Virus record (IMG/VR): IMGVR_UViG_3300025582_000002
Span: 1 to 39,543 of that record
Origin: a virus
Direction: 5' to 3' (one strand)
Length of the DNA stretch: 39,543 nt
The notes under the pieces were generated by a model. That model was not told the origin of the DNA. It saw only the letters and a program-made list of their open reading frames with translations, and made no database searches. The stretch's first letter is position 1. Each line of letters starts with the position of its first letter. The translations under genes and the position numbers were made by a program. This document shows positions 14,593 to 22,348 of this stretch, piece by piece.

Positions 14593-15501
14593 CTATTTCC
14601 CCTCCTTACCCGCCACCTTAGCATCGGCATCCTCCATGGCGGCAATCTTCGCGTCTAGTTCCAGGCTTGCCTTCCGCTCTTGCTCTGCCTTGAATTCTGC
14701 ATCAATACTGTTCTCTGGTAACTCCTTCAATTCCTCACCAGCAATGTCCACGTAATCAGGGTATTCTTCCCCATCGTCATCCTTACGAATGACTGACTGA
14801 TCAAACTTCACCGCCTGCGCTATTTCCGTAGACATCGGTCCCCAGTGGTTCAGCATATCCTTCAAGACAGTCTTTCTCGCCATGGCATTAAAATCTGATT
14901 GCCAGGGGCCGTTGTTGAATGTCTTTGAGAATCTTTGGGCATGAGCAGTAACCCTTTCCTTTGGCCAATAACTAACCTTTTTGAATCCGTTCATGAGTTC
15001 GAATACTCCTGCGTAGCCAATAACGTCAAGCTTAGCTCTATACACTAAATCTTTATTAAGTTCGAGCTCCAACACTTCTGTAAATGGGTCCCAACTAATA
15101 AGTTCTCCCTTGTGGATATCAATTACATTCATCACTTTATATAGTCCGGTTCGCTGCCCTAATTGGACAAATGCGCGATATCCTAACATAAACTGAGCTT
15201 CAGTAACCTCTCCAGTAACTACGTTTTTGTCGTTCTTTACCTTCCTTTTGAAAGGAATCGCATAAGCAAATCCGAGATTATTATCCAACGGAAGATTAAG
15301 GCTAGCCGCCTTTAATCCGCAGTACATAAGGGTCTCTGGTACGCAATTCTTCAATGAAGGGGTAATATTAGCCATGGACACTAGCGAGGTTACAAATTGT
15401 GGAGCACGCTCCTTCAGGACACCCTCGATGTACTTCTTGACGTTCACCGATCCTAGGAATTGGGCTACCGTTGGTTTTTTCACAGCGATTTCATTACTCA
15501 T
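14593..15501 (-). CDS. recT: RecT single-strand annealing protein
   Basis: A 302-residue RecT family recombinase. Visible signatures are VAQFLGSVNVKKYIEGVL, FVTSLVSMANITPSLKNC, LMYCGLKAASLNLPLDNNLG, then FMLGYRAFVQLGQRTGLYK and the conserved WPKERVTAHAQRFSKTF, ending with MARKTVLKDMLNHWGPMS. The C-terminus is a charged tail. It anneals complementary strands during phage recombination and replication. RBS AAGAGGGGGAG. Confidence 0.96.
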   Translation of the reverse strand: MSNEIAVKKPTVAQFLGSVNVKKYIEGVLKERAPQFVTSLVSMANITPSLKNCVPETLMYCGLKAASLNLPLDNNLGFAYAIPFKRKVKNDKNVVTGEVTEAQFMLGYRAFVQLGQRTGLYKVMNVIDIHKGELISWDPFTEVLELELNKDLVYRAKLDVIGYAGVFELMNGFKKVSYWPKERVTAHAQRFSKTFNNGPWQSDFNAMARKTVLKDMLNHWGPMSTEIAQAVKFDQSVIRKDDDGEEYPDYVDIAGEELKELPENSIDAEFKAEQERKASLELDAKIAAMEDADAKVAGKEGK

Positions 15502-15525
15502 TATTAAATCTCCCCCTCTTTATTT

Positions 15526-15876
15526 TTAGCAAAATTCGAAATTTACGTCCTTGGATAATGCTTCTTCCATCCCCCAGGCAAGACACAGGGCGTTTATCTT
15601 GTCGTAATCATCATCGTCCCAACCAGACACTAGTTCTCTCAGCCTAGGCACAACCTTGGCACAATCAGAAGGGGTTAATCCTCCATCACAATCAGAGTGG
15701 TTAAGTAATGGCTCAATATCATCCTTAATGTCATCCCATCTGGTAAAACTTTTAGTGTTTGAGAATCCAGCCATAGAATCAAGATCAATCCCAGCTTCAG
15801 CAGCTACCCTTCTTCTAAAACTCATAAATCCGGAATAACTCCAATGTGCTTCGCAATGACTAAAATCAATTCCCAT
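15526..15876 (-). CDS. Hypothetical phage protein, 116 residues
   Basis: A small acidic protein (MGIDFSHCEAHWSYSGFMSF...) with a conserved-looking LLNHSDCDGGLTPSDCAKVVPRL centre and aromatic W/F residues. Proteins with the HSDCDG.L...C..V pattern occur widely in Bacillota phages, without a known role. RBS AAGAGGGGGAAATT. Its start touches the stop of the upstream gene. Confidence 0.75.
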   Translation of the reverse strand: MGIDFSHCEAHWSYSGFMSFRRRVAAEAGIDLDSMAGFSNTKSFTRWDDIKDDIEPLLNHSDCDGGLTPSDCAKVVPRLRELVSGWDDDDYDKINALCLAWGMEEALSKDVNFEFC

Positions 15877-16481
15877 TATTTAATTTCCCCCTCTTTATTG
15901 AGACTTTCTCCAATACCAAACAGTAATTCCCAGAAGTGATGGTACTCGCCTTTATTGGCGTATCCAGCTCCAACGGTATATGTCCTTGGATTATTAAGAT
16001 TGTGTCCTTGATATTCAAGATACTTCTTTGCTTCGTCGAGGATAAAGAACGTTGCCACCGTGCGGTAGCGATAACCAATATTAACCTTGTTGTATAATTT
16101 TTCATCTATTCCGTAAGCGGCTAGGTAATCTTTGGGGAAGACGATTACTTGTTCCTCTCCGTTTACATCCATAAATTCATCTTGAGCATAGGCTTCCTTG
16201 AAACTAACAATTTCAATAGGACATTCTTCATCTTGCTGCTCCCAAAAGGCTACGATTAGTTCTTGAGGTGAATCGTAATCCTCTTGCCAATCATCGACAT
16301 GATATAGCTCTTTTTCTGCGTCCTCATAGTCTGGATCAACAACTACTTCATCTCGTGTTTGCACTAAATGTAAAGGATGGTGGGTACCAACATTATCCCC
16401 GCTTCCCTCACATTGTTTTGCAGAAAATTCTTTCAGGTATTTCTCCTGTTCTTCAGTAAGACTTATCGTTACTTCGCGCAT
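15876..16481 (-). CDS. Hypothetical protein, 201 residues
   Basis: An acidic soluble protein beginning MREVTISLTEEQEKYLKEFS, with long Asp/Glu-rich stretches. The middle (ELYHVDDWQEDYDSPQELIV) and the end (GAGYANKGEYHHFWELLFGIGESLNK) show no motif I know. It shares a one-base overlap with the SMC-like gene and lies in the recombination module; DNA mimicry is possible because of the high acidic content but nothing supports it further. Confidence 0.7.
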   Translation of the reverse strand: MREVTISLTEEQEKYLKEFSAKQCEGSGDNVGTHHPLHLVQTRDEVVVDPDYEDAEKELYHVDDWQEDYDSPQELIVAFWEQQDEECPIEIVSFKEAYAQDEFMDVNGEEQVIVFPKDYLAAYGIDEKLYNKVNIGYRYRTVATFFILDEAKKYLEYQGHNLNNPRTYTVGAGYANKGEYHHFWELLFGIGESLNKEGEIK

Positions 16482-18184
16482 TATTTTATTTCCCCCTCAA
16501 TCTTCACATTCAAGTCTCCGTCTTCCGTGTTCAAAATAATATACTGATAATCATCCTCATTGGCTTCCTTCATAATCCACGCTCGGTCTGATGGATTAAT
16601 TTTGCCCCATCCATCCAGACAAATGAGTTTAAGTTCTCCAGCTTGAGCCTTAGCCATGCGGAACGCCAGTTCGAACTGTTCGCCCTCGCTCAGGCCATTA
16701 ATAAGCGTTTGCCCTATGCGGATATTGCCATCAGAATCAACGGTTATGCCAGGAATCGGGAGGGCTGCAATCTTAAGCAGTTCCTTCGGCATTTCTCTTC
16801 CCTTTTCTATTCTGGCTGTGAGGGTTTTGGAGAGTTCTTCCTTCGGCGCCAACTTCTCGCGGATCATACTCGACATAAGGTCAAAATCGCGAAGGTAACT
16901 TTGCATGGTGGCCACTTTGTCAGCTGCCAAGCGGAGGGGTTCGACTTCGATCGCCACCGTCTTGGTAAGCGTTTCCCGAGCATTTCCTACTTTGGCATCC
17001 TCAGTTTTTATTCGCTCATCCACTTTCTCACAAATTGCGATCACGGCTTGATCTTCAAGCTCAATAATGTTTTCGAGTTCTTGGTCTTTAGTGGCAAGGG
17101 AATTCTTGCACTTAGAAATTTCTTCTATTGCCTTAGTTTTTTCTTCCACTAATTCTCTTTTTGAGGTTTCTTTGGAAGTTTCAGCAATGTGATTAAGTGT
17201 GGACAACTCTTCCATATGCTGATCTTTTAAATCCTGAAGTTTCTGTTGATAATCATTTTTTTCACGTTCGATATTAAGCGAGAGTTCTTTATCTATGTCT
17301 CTAAGTGAAGAGATAAGCTTGTTTTCCATCCCATCTATGGAAGTTTGCACCTTCTCAATTTTCTGATCAAGGAATAACTTAAATTCTCTGATCTCATTCC
17401 TCTTCTGTACCATCTGGTTATGTTTAACCTGTCTCTCTGTCTCAGCCTCAGCCCTGGCGGTAGCAATGCGCCCCTCTAGCCCTTCAATAAGATTCTTGGC
17501 AGTATCTATCGTCTTGTTCACTTGCTCGGCATCATGGACAGCCTTGTAATACTCAGCAACCTTCTTCTCCCTCCACTCGTTGCCGTCATAGTTGGGTGGC
17601 AGCTCATTCCGGTACCCGGCTACTTGAGCCTTGAGGACCACGATTTCGCGGTTGATTGACTCGCGCTGGGCAAAGTAATAGGCGACGATCTGACCGAGGA
17701 CTTGGAGGACGTGAGCCTCGTAATTGATACCGTCCGGAATCTCGCCGAACCAGTTTGAAATATCGCCCAACGTCCAGGGGATTTCCAGCATGTTAAGGAT
17801 GATCTTGGCCTGCTCCGTTGCGGATCTGCCTACGAACTCAAGGGGTCTAAATATATCCCCATTAATAAACTGCTTGAGATATTTCTCTGAACTTGGCACC
17901 GCTTCACTAGGCTTTCTGACTTTAAGATAATCCGTTTTATTTGTCCGGATTTTCCTGTCAATTTCAAGGCCTGTGTCCGTCTGAATGAAGATGGTTGCCT
18001 CTTCTTCGCCGTGACGAATGACTTCGATTCGCTCTGATTTGTTGGTGAATCCCTTTTGGATGGCCTCGACTATGGAAGTTTTGCCTGAACCAACGCGACC
18101 GGTCAGGATGTTGATTTTTCCAAGGTCAGCCTTAAATTCTGATAAGCCAATGAAGCTGTTTATTTGAATTCTTGACACTCTCAT
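16481..18184 (-). CDS. SMC/SbcC-like AAA ATPase of the recombination module
   Basis: A 567-residue ATPase of the RecF/SbcC/SMC type. The P-loop is GRVGSGKTS (residues 29-37). The middle from about 190 to 430 is a long coiled coil with heptad-like charge patterns. The C-terminal lobe carries LINGLSEGEQFELAFRMA (ABC-type signature) and LICLDGWG, a Walker B-like strand in which Gly takes the place of Glu. Such proteins sit next to RecT genes in Bacillota phages, probably as DNA-end processing or annealing helpers. RBS AGGGAGAAGGG. Confidence 0.85.
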   Translation of the reverse strand: MRVSRIQINSFIGLSEFKADLGKINILTGRVGSGKTSIVEAIQKGFTNKSERIEVIRHGEEEATIFIQTDTGLEIDRKIRTNKTDYLKVRKPSEAVPSSEKYLKQFINGDIFRPLEFVGRSATEQAKIILNMLEIPWTLGDISNWFGEIPDGINYEAHVLQVLGQIVAYYFAQRESINREIVVLKAQVAGYRNELPPNYDGNEWREKKVAEYYKAVHDAEQVNKTIDTAKNLIEGLEGRIATARAEAETERQVKHNQMVQKRNEIREFKLFLDQKIEKVQTSIDGMENKLISSLRDIDKELSLNIEREKNDYQQKLQDLKDQHMEELSTLNHIAETSKETSKRELVEEKTKAIEEISKCKNSLATKDQELENIIELEDQAVIAICEKVDERIKTEDAKVGNARETLTKTVAIEVEPLRLAADKVATMQSYLRDFDLMSSMIREKLAPKEELSKTLTARIEKGREMPKELLKIAALPIPGITVDSDGNIRIGQTLINGLSEGEQFELAFRMAKAQAGELKLICLDGWGKINPSDRAWIMKEANEDDYQYIILNTEDGDLNVKIEGEIK

Positions 18185-18188
18185 TTCT

Positions 18189-18518
18189 TTATCCCTTCTC
18201 CCTTAAAATTCGTTCCAAATACCACGGTTCAAGCAACGATTGCACTTTAGTAACATTAACGATACAATCAGGGTGACATATTTCCTTTGGGGCCTCCTCT
18301 GACAAGGGGGCCTTTTTCGCGTCCGCATAGTCACGTGGTAAAGACTTGTCATTCCAGGCTTTATTCATCCCTTCTAGGGCTAGGGATATACCGTTGACCT
18401 TATCGACCGGAGCGTAATTACATTCGACAATTGATGTAATAACTCCGATGGTGTAAGGATGCAGACTTAACCTGCCTTGGGACTTTGCTTGGTTGATCAT
18501 GATTTTTTTATAATCCAA
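18189..18518 (-). CDS. Hypothetical protein, 109 residues
   Basis: The start is TTG (18516-18518) behind GATGAGGAGGAAAG. Sequence MDYKKIMINQAKSQGRLSLH..., with a C-x3-C pair (ICHPDCIV). No family recognised. It follows the small DUF6906 gene by 13 bases and precedes the SMC-like gene by four. Confidence 0.7.
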   Translation of the reverse strand: MDYKKIMINQAKSQGRLSLHPYTIGVITSIVECNYAPVDKVNGISLALEGMNKAWNDKSLPRDYADAKKAPLSEEAPKEICHPDCIVNVTKVQSLLEPWYLERILREKG

Positions 18519-18531
18519 AATACTTTCCTCC

Positions 18532-18690
18532 TCATCTAACCTTTATAAGCGTCCTTGTCGCGCCTGATACCCGATGTTCGACGGTGAGACATACCGGGTC
18601 ATCGCGTACGACCAGCCAGTTCAGCGGGTTGAGCCTTAGTTTTTTAAGCTTTAGCTTTTGCGCCCGTGTGGGCCTGCGTCCGTGCTTGAT
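18532..18690 (-). CDS. DUF6906 family small protein with AUC start
   Basis: The frame reads (I)KHGRRPTRAQKLKLKKL, then LNPLNWLVVRD and VEHRVSGATRTLIKVR: the complete DUF6906 phage family pattern (MK.GRRPTR.QK..LK...LNP.NWLV). The codon where Met is expected is ATC at 18688-18690, nine bases after GGGAGG. There is no ATG, GTG or TTG in frame before a TGA six bases upstream. An ATG at 18695-18697 opens another frame of only 17 codons. Either initiation occurs at AUC or the start codon was lost. The 52-residue protein is basic; its function is unknown. Confidence 0.8.
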   Translation of the reverse strand: MKHGRRPTRAQKLKLKKLRLNPLNWLVVRDDPVCLTVEHRVSGATRTLIKVR

Positions 18691-18704
18691 AGGTCATTCC
18701 CTCC

Positions 18705-19382
18705 CTAAAATAAACTAACTTGATATTGTAATGTGCCGGAGCCAGCCATTGTTAATAGAGCCTTAATCCTGTGTTCTCTCTCAATTTCTTGGTCCATGCT
18801 AACCCGTGGGCTCTTGGTCTTAAACTTTGCTAACCACCATGTTGAGTCTACAGAGTAAAAAGGATATGCCTCCAACAATGTTCGGTTAGTGATTCCAAGC
18901 CCGTGGAATTTAACGCTTGGATGCAATGAGTAAACCTTGCCCAACCACGCCCTACGTTGTGTGTGGGGCTTGCCAACAGTGCCACCTAGCCCGATTACCT
19001 TGTAATTCCTTACTAGCTCATCTAATAATGTCATGGGTTCTCCAAAGTGAAAGACTGGTATAGGCAAGAATCCCAATGACTCAAGGTATGTTTGGTTTCG
19101 TGCCGTTCCCTCAGAATCTCCGATCACATCCAGATTAAAGTATTTCTGCGGCTGCCATTTGGTGAGATAGTCAGCATACTCCTGAACGCTTATCCGCTTG
19201 CCTCGGGACCACGCTGAGAACGCTCCGGAGTCTAATAGGATATCCATGCTGTAATCCTTCGCCATTTGCCATACGTGGGCGCTTGGTTTGGCCGCATAAC
19301 TGAACATAATGGCCTTGATGTCTAGATCGTGGAGTTGAGTAAGGGCTTTAGGGTATTCGCAGCCGCCAAAGTATACCTTCAA
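18705..19382 (-). CDS. TGT-like protein (queuine tRNA-ribosyltransferase / DpdA-like fold)
   Basis: A TIM-barrel protein related to tRNA-guanine transglycosylases. With the TTG start overlapping the upstream stop there are 225 residues. Signature stretches are ILLDSGAFSAWSRGK (DSGAFS at 51-56), YFNLDVIGDS (84-90), PVFHFGE, VIGLGGTVG, and FHGLGIT (159-165). The DSGAFS aspartate takes the place of the catalytic/base-recognition Asp of TGTs. Phage and DpdA relatives insert 7-deazaguanines into DNA, but many phage homologues are uncharacterised. No queuosine precursor genes are found in the window, so the substrate is open. A TTG at 19400 is an alternative start. Confidence 0.8.
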   Translation of the reverse strand: MKVYFGGCEYPKALTQLHDLDIKAIMFSYAAKPSAHVWQMAKDYSMDILLDSGAFSAWSRGKRISVQEYADYLTKWQPQKYFNLDVIGDSEGTARNQTYLESLGFLPIPVFHFGEPMTLLDELVRNYKVIGLGGTVGKPHTQRRAWLGKVYSLHPSVKFHGLGITNRTLLEAYPFYSVDSTWWLAKFKTKSPRVSMDQEIEREHRIKALLTMAGSGTLQYQVSLF

Positions 19383-19660
19383 ATGTCGATGTTGCCCCAA
19401 TTCTCTGAATTCAATATCATCGACTCCCGCCCAACAACCTTCCCACCGTGATATTCTTCCAGCGTGACGACTCCAAATGTGTCAAAGGGCTCTAATTTCT
19501 CTGGCTTGAGATTGCGGACCTGTCCAGAGCTAACGATCAAATCCAAACATAACTTGTGTTGTTCCTTTTTCGTTATCATTCGATATAATTCAACCCGGTG
19601 CCTGACCCAGTCAATCTTCATCAGCTGCTTGCGAATGGACTTCATTAGTTTTTTAAACAT
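19379..19660 (-). CDS. Hypothetical protein, 93 residues
   Basis: Starts MFKKLMKSIRKQLMKID behind GTAGGGGGAATAAACC. The N-terminus is strongly basic and helical; the second half (LEPFDTFGVVTLEEYHGGKVVGRE) looks like beta strands. It overlaps the TGT-like gene, so both are likely translated together. A partner role is possible; no family recognised. Confidence 0.7.
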   Translation of the reverse strand: MFKKLMKSIRKQLMKIDWVRHRVELYRMITKKEQHKLCLDLIVSSGQVRNLKPEKLEPFDTFGVVTLEEYHGGKVVGRESMILNSENWGNIDI

Positions 19661-19672
19661 GGTTTATTCCCC

Positions 19673-19927
19673 CTACATTGATTTATAGGCACTTCTCTTG
19701 CTTACCAAGTTCCTCATATGGGACAGCAATTTCATGCCCGGAAGATTGCTACGGTCAAGCATGTGTTCAAGTCCTGACATGGCTTCACGCTTTTGCTTGC
19801 GGGTTTCTTTCTTGGCTCCCCATACAAACTTCTGGACGCATCCGGGAAAAGTTTTCTCCGTGTAATCCCAATAGGATAGGCCCGCTTTCTTGGCGGCTTG
19901 GCTGGCTTCATTTGCTGGATTTGGCAT
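19673..19927 (-). CDS. Hypothetical basic protein, 84 residues
   Basis: Starts MPNPANEASQAAKKAGLSY behind CGAAAGGGG. Rich in Lys/Arg (KKETRKQKREA) with predicted helices; no cysteine cluster. First gene of a run (19.9 to 18.2 kb) of small genes around the TGT-like gene. Function unknown. Confidence 0.65.
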   Translation of the reverse strand: MPNPANEASQAAKKAGLSYWDYTEKTFPGCVQKFVWGAKKETRKQKREAMSGLEHMLDRSNLPGMKLLSHMRNLVSKRSAYKSM

Positions 19928-20031
19928 TTAATTCATTCCCCTTTCGTGAAAATGCTTACAGGGTTTTCCTCTTTCGTGTCGAAATTGGTAGTTGTCTAGA
20001 CTAACCAATTTTTACCGGAAGGGGGTGACAC

Positions 20032-20181
20032 ATAATCGAAAAGTCAGAAATAATTACTTTGCTCTTCTTATCCAAGCAAGACCTTAGCCATTTGATAAAA
20101 CTAGGTGACTATATAAAGCAGTTTGATGAAGTCGAAAAACAAGTAAAATCACTTTTGGAAAATAGTAAACCTAAATCTTAG
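20032..20181 (+). CDS. Small plus-strand ORF with possible AUA start, 49 residues
   Basis: A near-consensus ribosome site (AAGGGGGTGA) is followed after CAC by ATA, ATC, GAA: the frame reads (M)IEKSEIITLLFLSKQDL and ends in VEKQVKSLLENSKPKS. The peptide is amphipathic and protein-like. No ATG, GTG or TTG opens this frame near the ribosome site, and a TGA precedes it. It is the only plus-strand ORF inside the early minus-strand block and overlaps the end of the facing gene by 11 bp. It is either an AUA-started gene or a remnant. Confidence 0.45.
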   Translation: MIEKSEIITLLFLSKQDLSHLIKLGDYIKQFDEVEKQVKSLLENSKPKS

Positions 20182-20320
20182 TTTCTGTGGTAACAATAAT
20201 TTTCAAAAGTTCAGCCATTCTGTTAAAATCGTAAACTGTTAAATTTTCGCTCTTGCACCTCTCGAACAGGTCGAGAGCGATTTTTCTTAATCTTTTTTCA
20301 CGATCAATGATGTTTTCCAT
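20171..20320 (-). CDS. Small hypothetical protein, 49 residues
   Basis: ATG (20318-20320) follows AAAGGGGAGGTGAAG, an excellent ribosome site. The peptide MENIIDREKRLRKIALDLF continues with an all-helical charged sequence. It lies in the early operon behind the Rha regulator. No family recognised. Confidence 0.75.
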   Translation of the reverse strand: MENIIDREKRLRKIALDLFERCKSENLTVYDFNRMAELLKIIVTTETKI

Positions 20321-20369
20321 TACTTCTTCACCTCCCCTTTGTTAGATTAGATTGCTTATTTGAGGAAAG

Positions 20370-20540
20370 TTACTCTGACACTTTAACAGCAGTTACTGAG
20401 TCAATTCCGTTTTTTACATGATCTAACAACACTTTTGCCCAAAAGACGCTATAGCCATGTTCTGCAAGTATTACAAGTATTTGCTTCGTGGCTTTAGCGT
20501 CTCTTTCTGCGTGTTCTTCAGTAGTCAATTTCAACAACAT
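20370..20540 (-). CDS. Small hypothetical protein, 56 residues
   Basis: ATG (20538-20540) follows AAAAGGAGGAAAAAC. The peptide MLLKLTTEEHAERDAKATKQ leads into a helical region (QILVILAEHGYSVFWAKVLL). Located directly after the Rha gene in the early operon. It may be an early host-takeover or excision-type protein but carries no clear motif. Confidence 0.75.
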   Translation of the reverse strand: MLLKLTTEEHAERDAKATKQILVILAEHGYSVFWAKVLLDHVKNGIDSVTAVKVSE

Positions 20541-20579
20541 TTTGTTTTTCCTCCTTTTCCATGCGCTCTTTTTAACAAA

Positions 20580-21227
20580 CTAGGCTGATTTAAGATATTT
20601 CCTTGAGACAATATCTTTTATAGACTGATAATCGTAATCCAAATCAATCAATGAGCTTACTTGTCCTTCAAGCTTTTCGACTCGCCCTAATTCCGCAGAC
20701 GTAAATCTGTTTCGTAAATTATCAGTTTTGCTAATGCCGTGAAATTCCCTCAACTGCTTTGTGTTCTTGCCAAACACTATTTTGTAAACGAGATCCGTAT
20801 AGTGCTTATACTTCATTTGCTTATGCGGGCTTTCGGGTAGGCCTTGAATTGCATTGGTTAACGCTTCCCTTGCTTGCTTTCCGATCTGGCGAGTTACCTT
20901 GCGGCTGATTAATTCTTTTTGCATGATGTAGAATTGCCTGACTAGGGCTTTTTTGAATTGCCTGACTGGTAGAGTGTTTTTCATGTAGGTGATGAGCAAA
21001 GTGGCTTGTTGTTCGTTTAAGTGATACACCTTTTCTGGTTGTCCACGACCTTTGATTTCTCCGATTTCAAATCGGAGTATTCCGAATTCCTTCAGGTCAT
21101 TTTCATATTTCGAAATTAGCCTTACTACTGTTTCATGTTGAACCCTTCCATGTTCAGCAATGACTTTTGACGTGGTGAAAGGTATTTCGTTTAAATCGTC
21201 GGGTTCGAGAAATACTAGGTTGTTCAT
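20580..21227 (-). CDS. Rha family phage regulator
   Basis: The start MNNLVFLEPDDLNEIPFTTS follows AAAAGGAGGGAACC; 11 more codons upstream are open but lack a ribosome site. Residues about 15-105 match the Rha domain (TTSKVIAEHGRVQHETVVRLI, then YHLNEQQATLLITYMKN and RQFKKALVRQFYIM). The C-terminal half resembles the domains that follow in phage Rha/antirepressor proteins (LVYKIVFGKNTKQLREFHGI). Rha proteins interfere with phage growth control and are made early. It follows the Cro-like gene in the early operon. Confidence 0.9.
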   Translation of the reverse strand: MNNLVFLEPDDLNEIPFTTSKVIAEHGRVQHETVVRLISKYENDLKEFGILRFEIGEIKGRGQPEKVYHLNEQQATLLITYMKNTLPVRQFKKALVRQFYIMQKELISRKVTRQIGKQAREALTNAIQGLPESPHKQMKYKHYTDLVYKIVFGKNTKQLREFHGISKTDNLRNRFTSAELGRVEKLEGQVSSLIDLDYDYQSIKDIVSRKYLKSA

Positions 21228-21260
21228 GGTTCCCTCCTTTTCCACTTTGCGTAAACGCAA

Positions 21261-21503
21261 TTATGCAGTCCTTGATGCTTCTGTAAATTTCAGATTATGC
21301 AATCTCGAATCAAAAAAAATATCGATCGCCGCATCCAGATAGTTGCATGTTTTTAACATTTCCTCAAGCGTAAACTGTTTTCTACCGTAAAGCTTCTCGT
21401 TGAGGGCTTGTTGTGAAATATTTAATTCTTGGGCTAGTATTCGCAAATTGTAGCCCTTCTCAGCTACCGCCCCTCGAAGTTTTAGAAAATACTTATCACG
21501 CAT
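21261..21503 (-). CDS. Cro-like XRE repressor of the lytic promoter
   Basis: An 80-residue HTH protein. The start MRDKYFLKLRGAVAEKG follows AAGGTGGTGG. The helix-turn-helix is LAQELNISQQALNEKLYGR. It is the first gene of the minus-strand early operon, divergent from the CI-like repressor, which is the Cro position. Its promoter (21550-21578) has the best consensus in the window. It would bind the TTGCATT-box operators between the two genes. Confidence 0.85.
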   Translation of the reverse strand: MRDKYFLKLRGAVAEKGYNLRILAQELNISQQALNEKLYGRKQFTLEEMLKTCNYLDAAIDIFFDSRLHNLKFTEASRTA

Positions 21504-21549
21504 TATTTCCACCACCTTCCGATATGTTAATTACTCCTTTAACAATTCG

Positions 21550-21578
21550 ATCTTACCATTGCCGATATATAATGTCAA
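21550..21578 (-). promoter_or_regulatory. Early lytic promoter (PR-like)
   Basis: On the minus strand TTGACA (21573-21578), 17-bp spacer, TAAGAT (21550-21555). It points toward the Cro-like gene and the early operon. It directly adjoins the operator region, so repressor bound there would block it. Confidence 0.85.
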
Positions 21579-21586
21579 TTCATATC

Positions 21587-21650
21587 TTGCATTTTATTAA
21601 TATGTGTATTAATATATAATTGAATACAATGCAATTTGTAATTAATGCAA
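21587..21650. promoter_or_regulatory. Operator region with three TTGCATT boxes and repressor promoter
   Basis: TTGCATT occurs at 21587-21593 (plus) and, inverted, at 21628-21634 and 21644-21650, with very A+T-rich flanks (TATTAATAT repeated). These are candidate operator half-sites for the CI/Cro-like proteins. A plus-strand promoter for the repressor lies within: TTGCAT (21587-21592), 17 bp, TAATAT (21610-21615), or the nearby TATAAT at 21615-21620. Confidence 0.6.
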
Positions 21651-21670
21651 TATGAAAGTGGTGCTAACCA

Positions 21671-22348
21671 ATGGATATTAAGGCAGATAAAGAAAAGCGC
21701 GATAAGTTGTTAATAAAACAACTAGATCTATCGTCTAAGAGATTAAGAAGTTTTAGGGAGTCTTCTGGCTTTCAACAAAAAGAATTCGCACAATTATTTG
21801 ACATCGAACCAAGCATTTATAATCGATATGAAACCGGGAAAATAAAATCCATACCACAAAACATTCTTATGGAGATCTGTAATAAGTTTGACCTAAACTT
21901 AAAATGGTTAGCGGGAGTTGAGGATGCAGAAAAACACGTGGTAGTTCAAGACGCATCTCCAGGAACAAAGCGCATTACAATTCTCGGAACAATTGCCGCC
22001 GGGTTGCCCATCTATGCGCAGGAGGATGTTTTGGGTTTTGAATACGTTGATTCTAATTTACATGTAGATTTTTGCCTCCGTGTTCAAGGTGACAGTATGA
22101 TCGGAGCTCGGATACTAGATGGTGACCTAGTGTACATACGTCAGCAGTCGGATGTTGAGACGGGAGAAATAGCCGCCGTCTTGGTTGATAATGACTCAGC
22201 TACATTGAAACGAATTTATAAAGTTAACGGGACAGTTGTTCTAAGGTCCGAAAACCCAAACTTTCCCGATCAAATATATACCAAAAAGGATATGAAAGAT
22301 GTTCGTATCTTGGGAAAGGCCATATTATTTAAAACGGAGGTGCGGTAA
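21671..22348 (+). CDS. CI-like repressor with S24 self-cleavage domain
   Basis: A 225-residue lysogeny repressor. The N-terminal HTH is QQKEFAQLFDIEPSIYNRY; the C-terminal part from about 105 is a LexA-type S24 peptidase: cleavage site A110-G111 (IAAGLPIY), serine S142 in VQGDSMIG and lysine K180 in SATLKRIY. RecA-stimulated self-cleavage after DNA damage would induce the phage. The gene is divergent from the Cro-like gene and ends exactly where the integrase ATG begins, so both are made from one transcript in the lysogen. Confidence 0.95.
   Translation: MDIKADKEKRDKLLIKQLDLSSKRLRSFRESSGFQQKEFAQLFDIEPSIYNRYETGKIKSIPQNILMEICNKFDLNLKWLAGVEDAEKHVVVQDASPGTKRITILGTIAAGLPIYAQEDVLGFEYVDSNLHVDFCLRVQGDSMIGARILDGDLVYIRQQSDVETGEIAAVLVDNDSATLKRIYKVNGTVVLRSENPNFPDQIYTKKDMKDVRILGKAILFKTEVR

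Noticed and set aside
15866-16105. Minus-strand frame of 79 codons inside the 201-residue gene
   Set aside because: It is in another frame of a gene with good start and coupling on both sides and has no ribosome site of its own.
18705-19382. Complete Dpd/queuosine DNA-modification pathway
   Set aside because: No FolE, QueD, canonical QueE or QueC signatures are found. Only fold-level relatives are present, so it is kept as a hypothesis and not as a call.
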